Of a stretch of DNA of 64,000 nt, positions 26,306-35,318 are shown one piece after another (the stretch's first letter is position 1; the number at the start of each line of letters is the position of its first letter). This DNA is from Actinoplanes palleronii (GTDB lineage: Bacteria > Actinomycetota > Actinomycetes > Mycobacteriales > Micromonosporaceae). A program made the translations under genes and the position numbers. The notes beneath the pieces were generated by a model. It did not search any database and was not told the origin of the DNA. It saw only the letters and a program-made list of their open reading frames with translations. The stretch spans positions 1 to 64,000 of the forward strand of contig NZ_BOMS01000019.1 of assembly GCF_016862315.1 (NCBI RefSeq), given 5' to 3'.

Positions 26306-27633
26306 GCCCAGCAACTGAGCTGACTGAAAAGCCAGCAGTCCGTCTCGCCCTTCTCGGCTGCGGCACGGTCGGCACTGAAGTGGTCCGGCTGCTGCACGAG
26401 CAGGCCGACGACCTGACCGCCCGGATCGGCGCACCGCTGGAGCTGGTCGGCATCGCGGTGCGGCGGCTCGGCCGCGAGCGCGGCGACCTGCCGATCGACC
26501 CGGCCCTGTTCACCTCGGACGCGCTCGGCCTGATCAAGCGCGACGACGTGGACATCGTGATCGAGGTGGTCGGCGGCATCGACACGGCGCGCACCTGGCT
26601 GGTCGAGGCGCTGCACGCGGGCAAGAGCGTGGTCACCGCGAACAAGGCGCTGCTCGCCGAGGACGGCGGCACCCTGCACGACGCGGCCGCCCAGGGCGGT
26701 GCCGACCTGTACTACGAGGCCGCGGTGGCCGGCGCGATCCCGCTGCTGCGCCCGCTGCGCGAGTCGTTGCACGGTGACCGGGTCACCGCGGTGACCGGCA
26801 TCGTGAACGGCACCACCAACTTCATCCTCTCCTCGATGGCGTCCACCGGCGCCGGCTTCAACGAGGCGCTCGAGGAGGCCACCGAGCTGGGGTACGCCGA
26901 GGCCGACCCGACCGCCGACGTGGAGGGCTTCGACGCCGCCGCGAAGGCCGCGATCCTGGCCTCGCTGGCGTTCCACACCCGGGTCACCGCGGCGGACGTG
27001 TTCCGCGAGGGGATGACCGGGGTGACGGCCGGCGACATGGCCAGCGCCAAGGAGATGGGCTGCACGATCAAGCTGCTCTGCATCGCGCAGCGCGGCTCCG
27101 GCCCGGACGGCGACGAGACGGTGTCGGTCCGGGTCCACCCGGCGATGATCCCGCTGACCCACCCGCTGGCCGGTGTCGGCGACGCGTTCAACGCGGTCTT
27201 CGTCGAGGCCGAGGCGGCCGGTCCGCTGATGTTCTACGGCCGTGGCGCCGGTGGCCGGCCGACCGCCAGCGCGGTCCTCGGCGACATCGTGGCGGCGGCC
27301 CGCAACAAGATCAGCGGGACCCGCGCCCCGAGCGAGAGCAACTACGCCAAGCTGCGGGTCCGCCCGATCGGCGAGTCGCTGACCCGGTACCACATCAGCC
27401 TCGACGTGGCCGAGCGCCCGGGCGTGCTGGCCACCGTGGCCGGGGTCTTCGCCCAGCACGAGGTCTCGATCGCCACGGTCCGGCAGTCCGGCCGGGCGGA
27501 TGACGCGAAACTGGTCATCGTGACCCACAGCGCCCCGGACGCCGCTCTGGCGGCTACCGTCGAGGCGCTGGCCGGGCTGGACATCGTCCGGTCCATCGCC
27601 AGTGTGCTGCGGGTCGAGGGCGGGGCGGGCTAG
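26302..27633 (+). CDS. hom: Homoserine dehydrogenase
   Basis: A 443-residue enzyme that reduces aspartate semialdehyde to homoserine, the branch to threonine and methionine. N-terminal NAD(P) motif [11 protein letters not shown]; catalytic region with [12 protein letters not shown] and [18 protein letters not shown], the family signature; C-terminal ACT domain ([21 protein letters not shown]) for threonine feedback. ATG overlaps the lysA stop. Confidence 0.96.
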   Translation: MSPATELTEKPAVRLALLGCGTVGTEVVRLLHEQADDLTARIGAPLELVGIAVRRLGRERGDLPIDPALFTSDALGLIKRDDVDIVIEVVGGIDTARTWLVEALHAGKSVVTANKALLAEDGGTLHDAAAQGGADLYYEAAVAGAIPLLRPLRESLHGDRVTAVTGIVNGTTNFILSSMASTGAGFNEALEEATELGYAEADPTADVEGFDAAAKAAILASLAFHTRVTAADVFREGMTGVTAGDMASAKEMGCTIKLLCIAQRGSGPDGDETVSVRVHPAMIPLTHPLAGVGDAFNAVFVEAEAAGPLMFYGRGAGGRPTASAVLGDIVAAARNKISGTRAPSESNYAKLRVRPIGESLTRYHISLDVAERPGVLATVAGVFAQHEVSIATVRQSGRADDAKLVIVTHSAPDAALAATVEALAGLDIVRSIASVLRVEGGAG

Positions 27634-27739
27634 GACCGCCGCGTGGGGCGCCGTCCTGAATAATGGACTTCCGGTCCCAAAGATCGGATTACTGGGGCAC
27701 GCTGTGCGCGATTGCCCAGCTGGAGTGAGGAGTACGACC

Positions 27740-28789
27740 ATGTGGCGGGGTCTGATCGAGGCGTACCGGGACCGCCTTCCGGTGACCGAGGCCACCCCGG
27801 TGGTCACGTTGCACGAGGGCAACACACCGCTGGTGCCGGCGCCGGTGCTGTCCCAGCGGGTCGGCGCGGACGTCTACCTCAAGGTGGAGGGCGCGAACCC
27901 GACCGGCTCGTTCAAGGACCGCGGCATGACCATGGCCGTCTCCAAGGCGGTCGAGGAGGGTTCCAAGGCGATCATCTGCGCCTCCACCGGCAACACGTCG
28001 GCGTCCGCCGCGGCCTATGCGGCCCGCGCCGGGATCGCCTGCGCGGTGCTGGTGCCGCAGGGCAAGATCGCGCTCGGCAAGCTGGCGCAGGCCCTGGTGC
28101 ACGGGGCCCGGCTGCTGCAGGTCGACGGCAACTTCGACGACTGCCTGGCGCTCGCCTCGAAGCTCTCCCAGGACTACCCGGTCTCCCTGGTCAACTCGGT
28201 GAACATCTTCCGGCTGCACGGGCAGAAGACCGCGGCCTTCGAGATCGTCGAGGCGCTCGGCGACGCGCCGGACATCCACTGCCTGCCGGTCGGCAACGCC
28301 GGCAACATCTCCGCGTACTGGATGGGCTACCAGGAGGACAAGGAGGCCGGCAACAGCACCCGGCTGCCGAAGATGTACGGCTTCCAGGCCTCCGGCGCCG
28401 CACCGATCGTGAACGGCAAGGTGGTCGAGCAGCCGTCCACGATCGCCACCGCGATCCGGATCGGCAACCCGGCGAGCTGGACCAAGGCCCTCGACGCGCG
28501 GGACGCCTCGGGCGGCCTGATCTCGGCGGTCACCGACCGGGACATCCTGAACGCGTACCGGCTGCTGGCCCGCGAGGTCGGTGTCTTCGTCGAGCTGGGC
28601 AGCGCGGCCAGCGTGGCCGGTCTGCTGCAGCAGGCGGCGGCCGGGAAGATCCCGGCCGGCTCGCGGGTGGTCTGCACGGTCACCGGGCACGGCCTGAAGG
28701 ACCCGGAGTGGGCGATCTCCACGGCGCCGTCGCCGACCGTGATCGCCAACGACGCCCTGCTCGCGGCGAAGGCGCTAGACCTGGCCTGA
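27740..28789 (+). CDS. thrC: Threonine synthase
   Basis: A 349-residue PLP enzyme that turns O-phosphohomoserine into L-threonine. The PLP lysine is Lys-59 in [26 protein letters not shown] is the phosphate/substrate loop, and [13 protein letters not shown] the second phosphate loop. The short type (about 350 residues), as in actinobacteria. The ATG has a GAGGAG site. 106 bases after hom, and its last 15 bases overlap the 3' end of the convergent MarR gene. thrB does not follow directly. Confidence 0.96.
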   Translation: MWRGLIEAYRDRLPVTEATPVVTLHEGNTPLVPAPVLSQRVGADVYLKVEGANPTGSFKDRGMTMAVSKAVEEGSKAIICASTGNTSASAAAYAARAGIACAVLVPQGKIALGKLAQALVHGARLLQVDGNFDDCLALASKLSQDYPVSLVNSVNIFRLHGQKTAAFEIVEALGDAPDIHCLPVGNAGNISAYWMGYQEDKEAGNSTRLPKMYGFQASGAAPIVNGKVVEQPSTIATAIRIGNPASWTKALDARDASGGLISAVTDRDILNAYRLLAREVGVFVELGSAASVAGLLQQAAAGKIPAGSRVVCTVTGHGLKDPEWAISTAPSPTVIANDALLAAKALDLA

Positions 28790-29203
28790 CGCCTCGTCCC
28801 GGATCGCCGCGGCCTCCCGCAACAGGAGGCGCGTCGCTTGAGACACCACCGCGAGCTCCTCGGCTGAGAGTCGGCTGAGGAGGTCGCGCTGTTTCGCCAC
28901 CCCGGCGGTGATGATGCCGTCGATGAGTTCGGTGCCCGCTTTCGTCAGCCCGATCCGGCGGATCCGCCGATCGTGCACGTCTTCCGTGCGCGTGACGAGT
29001 TCCTGCACCACGAGCCGGTCGATCATGCCGCTCAGTGCGGCGGCGCCGACGCCCACCAGGCGGGCCAGTTCGCCGCCCGCCAACGTCCCGTGCCGGGACA
29101 GCAACAAGAGTATTTTCAACTGCGACATCGTCAGATGCGACGAGAAGAGCGGATCTGACCGGTCGTCGGCGAACAGGTGCTGCATCCGGATGTGTGCGCC
29201 CAT
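28775..29203 (-). CDS. MarR-family regulator of the RND pump
   Basis: A 142-residue winged-helix regulator. Helix-turn-helix: [40 protein letters not shown] (split here as two helices), wing [18 protein letters not shown]. The ATG at 29203 is used, but a CTG at 29236 has a much better AAGGAG site, so the true protein may be 11 residues longer. It is divergent from the RND transporter across a 255-base region with a 28-bp perfect palindrome and an outer 17-bp inverted repeat, the likely operators. Efflux-pump repression is inferred from context. Confidence 0.85.
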   Translation of the reverse strand: MGAHIRMQHLFADDRSDPLFSSHLTMSQLKILLLLSRHGTLAGGELARLVGVGAAALSGMIDRLVVQELVTRTEDVHDRRIRRIGLTKAGTELIDGIITAGVAKQRDLLSRLSAEELAVVSQATRLLLREAAAIRDEASGQV

Positions 29204-29300
29204 GATGTCCGCGATGAGCTGTTCTTTCTCGCTCAGCGCCCGCTCCTTATGTGACGTCCCGATGGCCGTGGTGGGTCCACCTCGTAACGGACCCTATCAA

Positions 29301-29380
29301 CGGGGTTTGTTCGCGACCTACCTTGAGGCGCGCCTCAAGGTAGGGAGGCAGATCGTCTCCACCGTCGCGAACAAACCCCG
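29301..29380. promoter_or_regulatory. Nested inverted repeats, MarR operator region
   Basis: An inner 28-bp perfect palindrome at 29317-29344 (half site CCTACCTTGAGGCG) is enclosed by a perfect 17-bp inverted repeat, 29301-29317 and 29364-29380 (half site GGGTTTGTTCGCGAC with CG outer). A further TTTGTTCG lies at 29402-29409. The TTGA...TCAA core fits MarR-family sites. Placed between the marR-like and RND genes. Confidence 0.8.
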
Positions 29381-29458
29381 CAGGGACCCCATCGAAAACC
29401 ATTTGTTCGTGTCAGGCAAACTATCAGTGTCGGACGAAATTATCTCGGGGGAGCGCCC

Positions 29459-32400
29459 ATGTCAGCCCTGACACGGCTCAGCCTTGCCAACCGAGGCCTG
29501 GTAGCCCTGATCGCCATCGTGATCAGCGGCTTCGGCCTCTATGCGATCCCGTCCTTGAAACAGCAGCTCTTTCCGTCGATCGAGCTGCCGGCGGCCTTCG
29601 TCAGCGCGGTGCTGCCCGGCGCCTCGCCGGAGACGGTCGAGCAGACGGTCACCAAGCCGATCGAGGATGCGGTCAAGGGCATCGACGGCATCGACTCGGT
29701 CACCTCGACCTCGCGTGAGAACGTGACGAGCGTCGTCGTGCTGTTCGAGTTCGGTACGGACATCGAGTCCGCCGTCAACCAGGTCACCACCTCGATCAAC
29801 CGGATCCAGTCGCAGCTGCCGGCCGACGTCGACCCTCAGGTCTTCGCGGGTGGCACCGACGACATCCCGGCCATCGTGCTCGCCGCCTCCGGTGGCGGCG
29901 ACGAGAGCGCCCTGCTCAGCAAGCTCAACGAGACAGTGGTCCCGGAGCTGAACGGCATCTCCGGCGTCCGCGACACCCAGGTCACCGGCTCCCGGGCCAA
30001 GCAGGTCGTGATCACGCCGGACCTGGCGAAGATGGGCGCGGCCGGGGTCAGCCCGGCGTCGCTCACCACGGTGCTGCAGGCCAACGGCGTCTCCATCCCG
30101 GCCGGCACGGTGACCGAGGGCACCAAGTCGCTGACCGTGCAGGTGGGCACCCCGATCACCACGGTGCAGCAGCTGCAGGACGTCTACCTGACCGGCGCTC
30201 GCGGGCCGGTGCGCCTCGCCGACGTCGCCACGGTGGAGAGCAAGCTGCCGGCCGCCGACGGGTACACCCGCACCGACGGGGTGGACAGCCTGGGCATCGC
30301 GGTCACCGCGCGCCCGGACGGCAACCCGGTGGAGATCTCGCACCAGGTCCGCGACATGCTCGCCGACCTGGAGAAGGACTCCGGCGCCAAGCTCACCGTG
30401 ATCACCGACCAGGCGCCGTTCGTGGAGCGCTCGATCAAGAGCCTGACCACCGAGGGACTGCTCGGCCTGGTGATGGCCGTGGTGGTCATCCTGATCTTCC
30501 TGCTCAGCGTCCGCTCGACGCTCGTCACCGCGGTTTCCATCCCGCTCTCGGTGCTGATCGCGCTGATCGCGCTCTGGGCCGGCGACTACACGCTCAACCT
30601 GCTCACCCTCGGCGCGCTGACGATCGCGGTGGGCCGGGTGGTGGACGACTCGATCGTGGTGCTGGAGAACATCAAACGACATCTCGAGTACGGCGAGGAG
30701 AAGGTCCACGCCATCCTCGGCGCGGTCCGCGAGGTGTCCGGCGCGGTGGTCGCCTCCACGCTCACCACGGTCGCCGTCTTCGCCCCGATCGCCCTGGTCG
30801 GCGGCCTGGTCGGGCAGATCTTCTCGTCCTTCGCAATCACCGTGACGGTGGCGCTGCTGGCGTCGCTGTTCGTGGCGCTGACCGTGGTGCCGGTGCTGGC
30901 GTTCTGGTTCCTCAAGCCGCCGGCCGACGACGCCGACACCGAGGCGATCCGCAAGACCGCCGAGGAGAAGGAGCTGCGCAGCCCGCTGCAGCGCGGATAC
31001 CTGCCGGTCATCAAGTTCGCCACCACCCGCCGCTGGACCACGGTGCTGATCGGCATCGCGGTGCTGCTCGGCACGTTCGCCCTGTCCACCCGGCTGGAGA
31101 CGAACTTCCTGGACCAGTCCGGCCAGGACAGCATCACGGTCTCCCAGGAGCTGCCGGTCGGCACCAGCCTGGCGGCCACCGACGAGGCGGCCAGGAAGGT
31201 CGAGGCGATCCTCTCGGACCGCGACGACGTGACGACGTACCAGGTCACCGTCGGCGGCAACTCGTCGAACCCGTTCGCCGGGGGCGGCGGTGGCGCCACC
31301 GCGACGTTCAACGTGGCGCTGAGCGAGGACGCCGACACCGAGCAGGTCTCCGACCAGCTGCGCGACGAGTTCGCCAAGCTCACCGACGCCGGTGAGATCA
31401 AGATCGGTCAGGACAGCTCCGGGCTGGGCAGCAGCCAGCTCTCCGTCGAGGTCACCGCGGCCGACAACGACGTGCTGACCGCCGCGACCGAGCAGGTCCG
31501 CACCGCGATGACCGGGATCGGCGGAGTCAGCGACGTGGACACCACGCTGGCCGCCAGCGTGCCGCGCCTGGACGTGGTGGTGAACCGCAAGGCCGCCGCC
31601 GAGGCCGGTCTCACCGAGGCGCAGATCGGCCAGACCGTGGCCGGCCTGTTCCGGTCCGCCCCGGCCGGCACCGTCGCGATCGACGGGGCCAGCGAGGACG
31701 TGGTCATCTCGTTCGGCGCCGCGCCGACCGACCCGGACGCGCTGAAGAACGTGCCGCTGACCACCGCCAAGGGCACCGTGCCGCTGAGCAAGGTGGCCGA
31801 GGTCAAGCAGGTCAACGGCCCGGAGCAGGTCACCCGGGTGGACGGCAACCGCACCGCCACGGTGACCGGCGCGGTGACCGGCTCCAACCTCAGCAAGGTC
31901 AACACGGATCTGACCGAGAAGCTGGACGCGCTCGACCTGCCGGCCGGCGCCTCGTACACGGTCGGTGGCGTCAGCGCCGACCAGCAGGAGGCGTTCGCGC
32001 AGCTCGGCCTCGCCGTGCTGGCGGCCATCGCGATCGTCTTCATCATCATGGTGGCGACGTTCCGCAGCATCGTGCAGCCGATCATCCTGCTGGTCTCCAT
32101 CCCGTTCGCGGCGACCGGCGCGATCGGCCTGCTGCTGGCGACCGGCACCCCGCTCGGTGTGCCGGCCCTGATCGGGGTGCTGATGCTGGTCGGCATCGTG
32201 GTCACCAACGCGATCGTGCTGATGGACCTGATCAACCACTACCGGGCGGCCGGCATGGGTGTCCAGGAAGCGGTGGTCGAGGGCGGCCGGCACCGGCTGC
32301 GGCCGATCCTGATGACCGCCATCGCGACGATCTTCGCGCTCATCCCGATGGCGCTGGGTCTCACCGGCGAGGGCGGCTTCATCTCCCAGCCGCTGGCCAT

Positions 32401-32707
32401 CGTGGTGATCGGTGGTCTGGTCAGCTCGACGCTGCTCACCCTGGTGCTGGTGCCCGCGCTCTACACGCTGGTGGAGAACCGCAAGGAGCGTCGCCGGGCC
32501 AAGCGCGAGGCCAAGCGGCTGGCCAAGGGCGGCAAGCCGGTCACGCCGGCCGAGCCGACGGCCGAGCCGGTGACCGTGCCGGACGACGCCCCGGTGGCGT
32601 CGACGGTGCCGGTCGAGCCCGCTTCCAGCGGCGCGCTGCGGGGCTACACCGATCAGTTCGAGGTGCTCAAGATGCCCAAGGGGCCGGCCAAGCCGGTGCA
32701 GGAGTAG
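29459..32707 (+). CDS. RND-superfamily efflux transporter (HAE1/AcrB-like)
   Basis: A 1082-residue proton-driven pump with 12 predicted membrane helices and two large external loops, the AcrB/HAE1 architecture. The N-terminus RLSLANRGLVALI is typical; helix 4 carries GRVVDDSIVVLENIKRH with the paired Asp residues needed for proton transfer. A Gly-rich GGGGGA stretch is seen in the second external loop. The 90-residue C-terminal tail is basic (RKERRRAKREAKRLAKGG) then acidic-proline rich. No membrane-fusion or outer-membrane partner is nearby, as expected for a Gram-positive; how it couples across the cell wall is unclear. Controlled by the divergent MarR protein. Confidence 0.92.
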   Translation: MSALTRLSLANRGLVALIAIVISGFGLYAIPSLKQQLFPSIELPAAFVSAVLPGASPETVEQTVTKPIEDAVKGIDGIDSVTSTSRENVTSVVVLFEFGTDIESAVNQVTTSINRIQSQLPADVDPQVFAGGTDDIPAIVLAASGGGDESALLSKLNETVVPELNGISGVRDTQVTGSRAKQVVITPDLAKMGAAGVSPASLTTVLQANGVSIPAGTVTEGTKSLTVQVGTPITTVQQLQDVYLTGARGPVRLADVATVESKLPAADGYTRTDGVDSLGIAVTARPDGNPVEISHQVRDMLADLEKDSGAKLTVITDQAPFVERSIKSLTTEGLLGLVMAVVVILIFLLSVRSTLVTAVSIPLSVLIALIALWAGDYTLNLLTLGALTIAVGRVVDDSIVVLENIKRHLEYGEEKVHAILGAVREVSGAVVASTLTTVAVFAPIALVGGLVGQIFSSFAITVTVALLASLFVALTVVPVLAFWFLKPPADDADTEAIRKTAEEKELRSPLQRGYLPVIKFATTRRWTTVLIGIAVLLGTFALSTRLETNFLDQSGQDSITVSQELPVGTSLAATDEAARKVEAILSDRDDVTTYQVTVGGNSSNPFAGGGGGATATFNVALSEDADTEQVSDQLRDEFAKLTDAGEIKIGQDSSGLGSSQLSVEVTAADNDVLTAATEQVRTAMTGIGGVSDVDTTLAASVPRLDVVVNRKAAAEAGLTEAQIGQTVAGLFRSAPAGTVAIDGASEDVVISFGAAPTDPDALKNVPLTTAKGTVPLSKVAEVKQVNGPEQVTRVDGNRTATVTGAVTGSNLSKVNTDLTEKLDALDLPAGASYTVGGVSADQQEAFAQLGLAVLAAIAIVFIIMVATFRSIVQPIILLVSIPFAATGAIGLLLATGTPLGVPALIGVLMLVGIVVTNAIVLMDLINHYRAAGMGVQEAVVEGGRHRLRPILMTAIATIFALIPMALGLTGEGGFISQPLAIVVIGGLVSSTLLTLVLVPALYTLVENRKERRRAKREAKRLAKGGKPVTPAEPTAEPVTVPDDAPVASTVPVEPASSGALRGYTDQFEVLKMPKGPAKPVQE

Positions 32708-32742
32708 GGCGTACCGAAAAACTAAGCAAGAAATAAGGAAGC

Positions 32743-32775
32743 GATGCCCGGCCCCGGCGGCCGGGCATCGGCCTT
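32743..32775 (+). terminator. Rho-independent terminator after RND gene
   Basis: An 11-bp perfect stem, GATGCCCGGCC with GGCCGGGCATC, five-base loop, followed by GGCCTTTT. It separates the RND gene from the MFS gene. Confidence 0.85.
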
Positions 32776-32802
32776 TTCCGGGGTACGACTACATTCCGGT
32801 AC

Positions 32803-34053
32803 GTGCCAGCAACGTTCTCGGTCCTTACCCGGAATCGTGATTTCCGCCGTCTGTTCACCGCTGAGCTGGTGGTCTTCGGCGCGGACTGGTTCGTGATGGT
32901 GCCGTTGCTGGTGTTGCTGCCCGAGCTCACCGGCCACGGGTTCTGGGGCGGTCTGGTGCTGGCCGTGGACACCGGGATCAACGCGCTGCTGCTCCCCTAC
33001 ACCGGGACGATCGCCGACCGGCTGGACCGGCGGAAGATCCTGATCGTGGCGAACCTGGCGTCGTTCGCCGCGGTGTTGCTGCTCTTCGCGGTGCGGTCGG
33101 CGGCCACCGCGCCGCTCGCCCTGATCGCGATCGGTGCGATGGCCGTCGCCAAGGCGTTCTACCAGCCGGCCAGCTCGGCGGCGCTGCCGAACGTGGTGGA
33201 CCCGGCCGACCTGCCCGCCGCGAACGCGATCTCCGGCTCGGCGTGGGGCACCATGACGATCCTCGGCGCGTCGCTCGGCGGCGTGGTGAGCAGCCTGTTC
33301 GGCCCGTACGTCAGCTTCACCGTGACCGCGGCCGGCCTGCTGATCGCGAGCCTGCTCACCGCGCTGGTCCGCCGCCCGCTGCAGGCCGAGCGCGCCGCGG
33401 ACGCCGAGCGGCCGGAGACCGGGCACGCCCTGCGGGAGGCGCTGCGGTACATCGTGATCCGTCCCCGGCTGCGGGCGCTGGTCACCGTGAAGTCGGCGGT
33501 CGGCCTGGGCAACGGGGTGCTGACCGTGTTCCCGCTGATCGCCGCCGCGCACGGCGCCGGTGAGCTGGGCGCCGGTCTGCTCTTCGCGGTCCGCGGCCTC
33601 GGCGCGCTGGTCGGCCCGATGGTGATGCGCCCGGTGCTGGCCCGCCCGGCCTGGCTGTTCACCGGCCTGGCCCTGTCGATGAGCCTGTACGGCCTCGGCT
33701 ACCTCGGTGTCGCCTTCACCAGCTGGTTCCCGCTGGTCCTGCTGCTGGTCTTCGTCGCGCACTTCGCCGGCGGCACCAACTGGGTGCTCTCCAACTACGC
33801 GCTGCAGGCCGAGGTGCCGGACCGGCTGCGCGGGCGGGTGTTCGCCACCGACATGATGCTGGCGACGCTCGCCATCTCGATCAGCCAGCTGGGTGCCGGC
33901 GCGGTCGTCGACCACGTGTCCCAGCGGGCCGTGCTGGCGGTGTGCGGCCTGATCACGGTGCTCTACGCGGCCGGCTGGTGGCTGGCGACCCGGGGGCTGG
34001 CGCGCCGGTCGGCGTCCGGGAATGAGATTCCCGGGGCGCGGCAATCACCCTGA
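32803..34053 (+). CDS. MFS transporter (EntS/MFS_3-like)
   Basis: A 416-residue transporter with 12 predicted membrane helices. Motif A reads GTIADRLDRRKILI (about residues 67-80). Layout and the segments QLGAGAVVDHVSQRAV and AEVPDRLRGRVFATDMMLA fit the EntS-like branch of exporters. GTG start. It follows the RND terminator and lies just before thrB (19-25 bases), so thrB may be transcribed with it. Substrate unknown. Confidence 0.88.
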   Translation: MPATFSVLTRNRDFRRLFTAELVVFGADWFVMVPLLVLLPELTGHGFWGGLVLAVDTGINALLLPYTGTIADRLDRRKILIVANLASFAAVLLLFAVRSAATAPLALIAIGAMAVAKAFYQPASSAALPNVVDPADLPAANAISGSAWGTMTILGASLGGVVSSLFGPYVSFTVTAAGLLIASLLTALVRRPLQAERAADAERPETGHALREALRYIVIRPRLRALVTVKSAVGLGNGVLTVFPLIAAAHGAGELGAGLLFAVRGLGALVGPMVMRPVLARPAWLFTGLALSMSLYGLGYLGVAFTSWFPLVLLLVFVAHFAGGTNWVLSNYALQAEVPDRLRGRVFATDMMLATLAISISQLGAGAVVDHVSQRAVLAVCGLITVLYAAGWWLATRGLARRSASGNEIPGARQSP

Positions 34054-34078
34054 GATGATCAAGCCATAGCATGTGGCG

Positions 34079-35023
34079 ATGGGCCTGACCTTCGCCACCG
34101 ATCCGGTTTCCGTCAGCACCCCGGCGACCAGTGCGAATCTGGGTCCGGGCTTCGACGCGCTGGGTCTCGCGCTGACCCTGTACGACGACCTGACCGCGAG
34201 CGTGACCGCGTCCGGGTTCACCGTCGAGATCAGCGGTCAGGGCGCTGGTGAGCTGCCGACCGACGCCGGGCACCTGGTGGTGCGGGCCATGCTGGCCACT
34301 TTCGACGAGTTCGGCGAGCGCCCGCCCGGCCTGGCCGTGCGCTGCGTCAACCGGATCCCGCAGGCGCGCGGGCTGGGCAGCTCGTCGGCGGCCATCGTCG
34401 GCGGCGTACAACTGGCTCGTGGCCTGGTCAAAGGCGGTCTGGAGCTGATCGACGAGGCGGCCGCGCTGCGGATCGCGGCGCGCATCGAGGGACATCCGGA
34501 CAACGTGGCGCCGTGCCTGCTCGGCGGGTTCACCGTGGCCTGGACCGAGCCCGGCGGCGCGCGAGCGGTGAAGCTGGCGCCGGCCGGGGGCGTGCGCCCG
34601 ACGGTTTTCATCCCGTCCGAGCGGGGTTATACCGCCACCGCGCGCGCCGCGCTGCCGTCCGAGGTGCCGCACCGGGACGCCGCCTTCAACGCCGGCCGGG
34701 CCGCCCTGCTGAGCCACGCCCTGACGAGTGATCCGGCGCTGTTGTTCCCGGCCACCGAGGACCGGCTGCACCAGGGGTACCGTGCGCCCGGCATGCCGGG
34801 CACGACCTCGCTGGTCGCGGCGCTGCGGTCGGTGGGTGTCGCGGCCGTGGTGAGTGGCGCGGGACCGACCGTGCTCGCATTGACCGAGGTCCCGGGCGAT
34901 TTCCACCCCGGCGCGGATTGGCGCGCCGAAGTGCTGGGCGTGGACGGCGCCGGTGCTGTTGTGAAAGGGGGTATGGTGGAACACGCCGAGCGGGGTCCTG
35001 TTGCCGCAGGTCGCAAGAGTTGA
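34079..35023 (+). CDS. thrB: Homoserine kinase
   Basis: A 314-residue GHMP kinase that phosphorylates homoserine for ThrC. Motif 1 TPATSANLGPGFDALGLAL; ATP loop RIPQARGLGSSSAAIVGG (the GHMP P-x-x-x-GLGSSAA); motif 3 AAVVSGAGPTVLAL. ATG at 34079 chosen; a GTG at 34073 is equally possible and neither has a good ribosome site. Separated from thrC by 5.3 kb of efflux genes, although they usually adjoin. Followed by rho. Confidence 0.95.
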   Translation: MGLTFATDPVSVSTPATSANLGPGFDALGLALTLYDDLTASVTASGFTVEISGQGAGELPTDAGHLVVRAMLATFDEFGERPPGLAVRCVNRIPQARGLGSSSAAIVGGVQLARGLVKGGLELIDEAAALRIAARIEGHPDNVAPCLLGGFTVAWTEPGGARAVKLAPAGGVRPTVFIPSERGYTATARAALPSEVPHRDAAFNAGRAALLSHALTSDPALLFPATEDRLHQGYRAPGMPGTTSLVAALRSVGVAAVVSGAGPTVLALTEVPGDFHPGADWRAEVLGVDGAGAVVKGGMVEHAERGPVAAGRKS

Positions 35024-35318
35024 TTACGCTCTAGACCTAGCACAGCCGCGAAGCAAGCGATCTCTGCGGTTCGGCGCACCCCCGAGATTTCTGGGCCGTC
35101 CAGGCCCGTCTCAATTCTCAGCAAGGCATACGCCGGGCAGCAGTCCATAGATCGCTGCACTCGCCGAGACCTACCCGTCAAAGTCTGGTGGGCAGGGAAA
35201 CCGTCGAGCTGCCGTGCTGCATGAACTCCCGCACCGCTGTTGCGAAGCGGGTTCCGAGGGCACCCGGCCCAGGCTGCAGTTCCGGGTGATCTCGGGTTTT
35301 TCCGACGGAAGGAATCCA
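35024..35318. other. rho 5' region
   Basis: 295 bases between thrB and the TTG start of rho. No credible gene. Probably holds the rho promoter and a leader of considerable length; long leaders serve rho autoregulation in some bacteria. I could not define a hairpin or peptide with confidence. Confidence 0.4.

Noticed and set aside
29462..32293. A 943-codon open frame on the minus strand opposite the RND gene
   Set aside because: His/Arg/Gly/Asp-rich composition without domains, typical of the antisense of a high-G+C gene; the RND frame has clear motifs.
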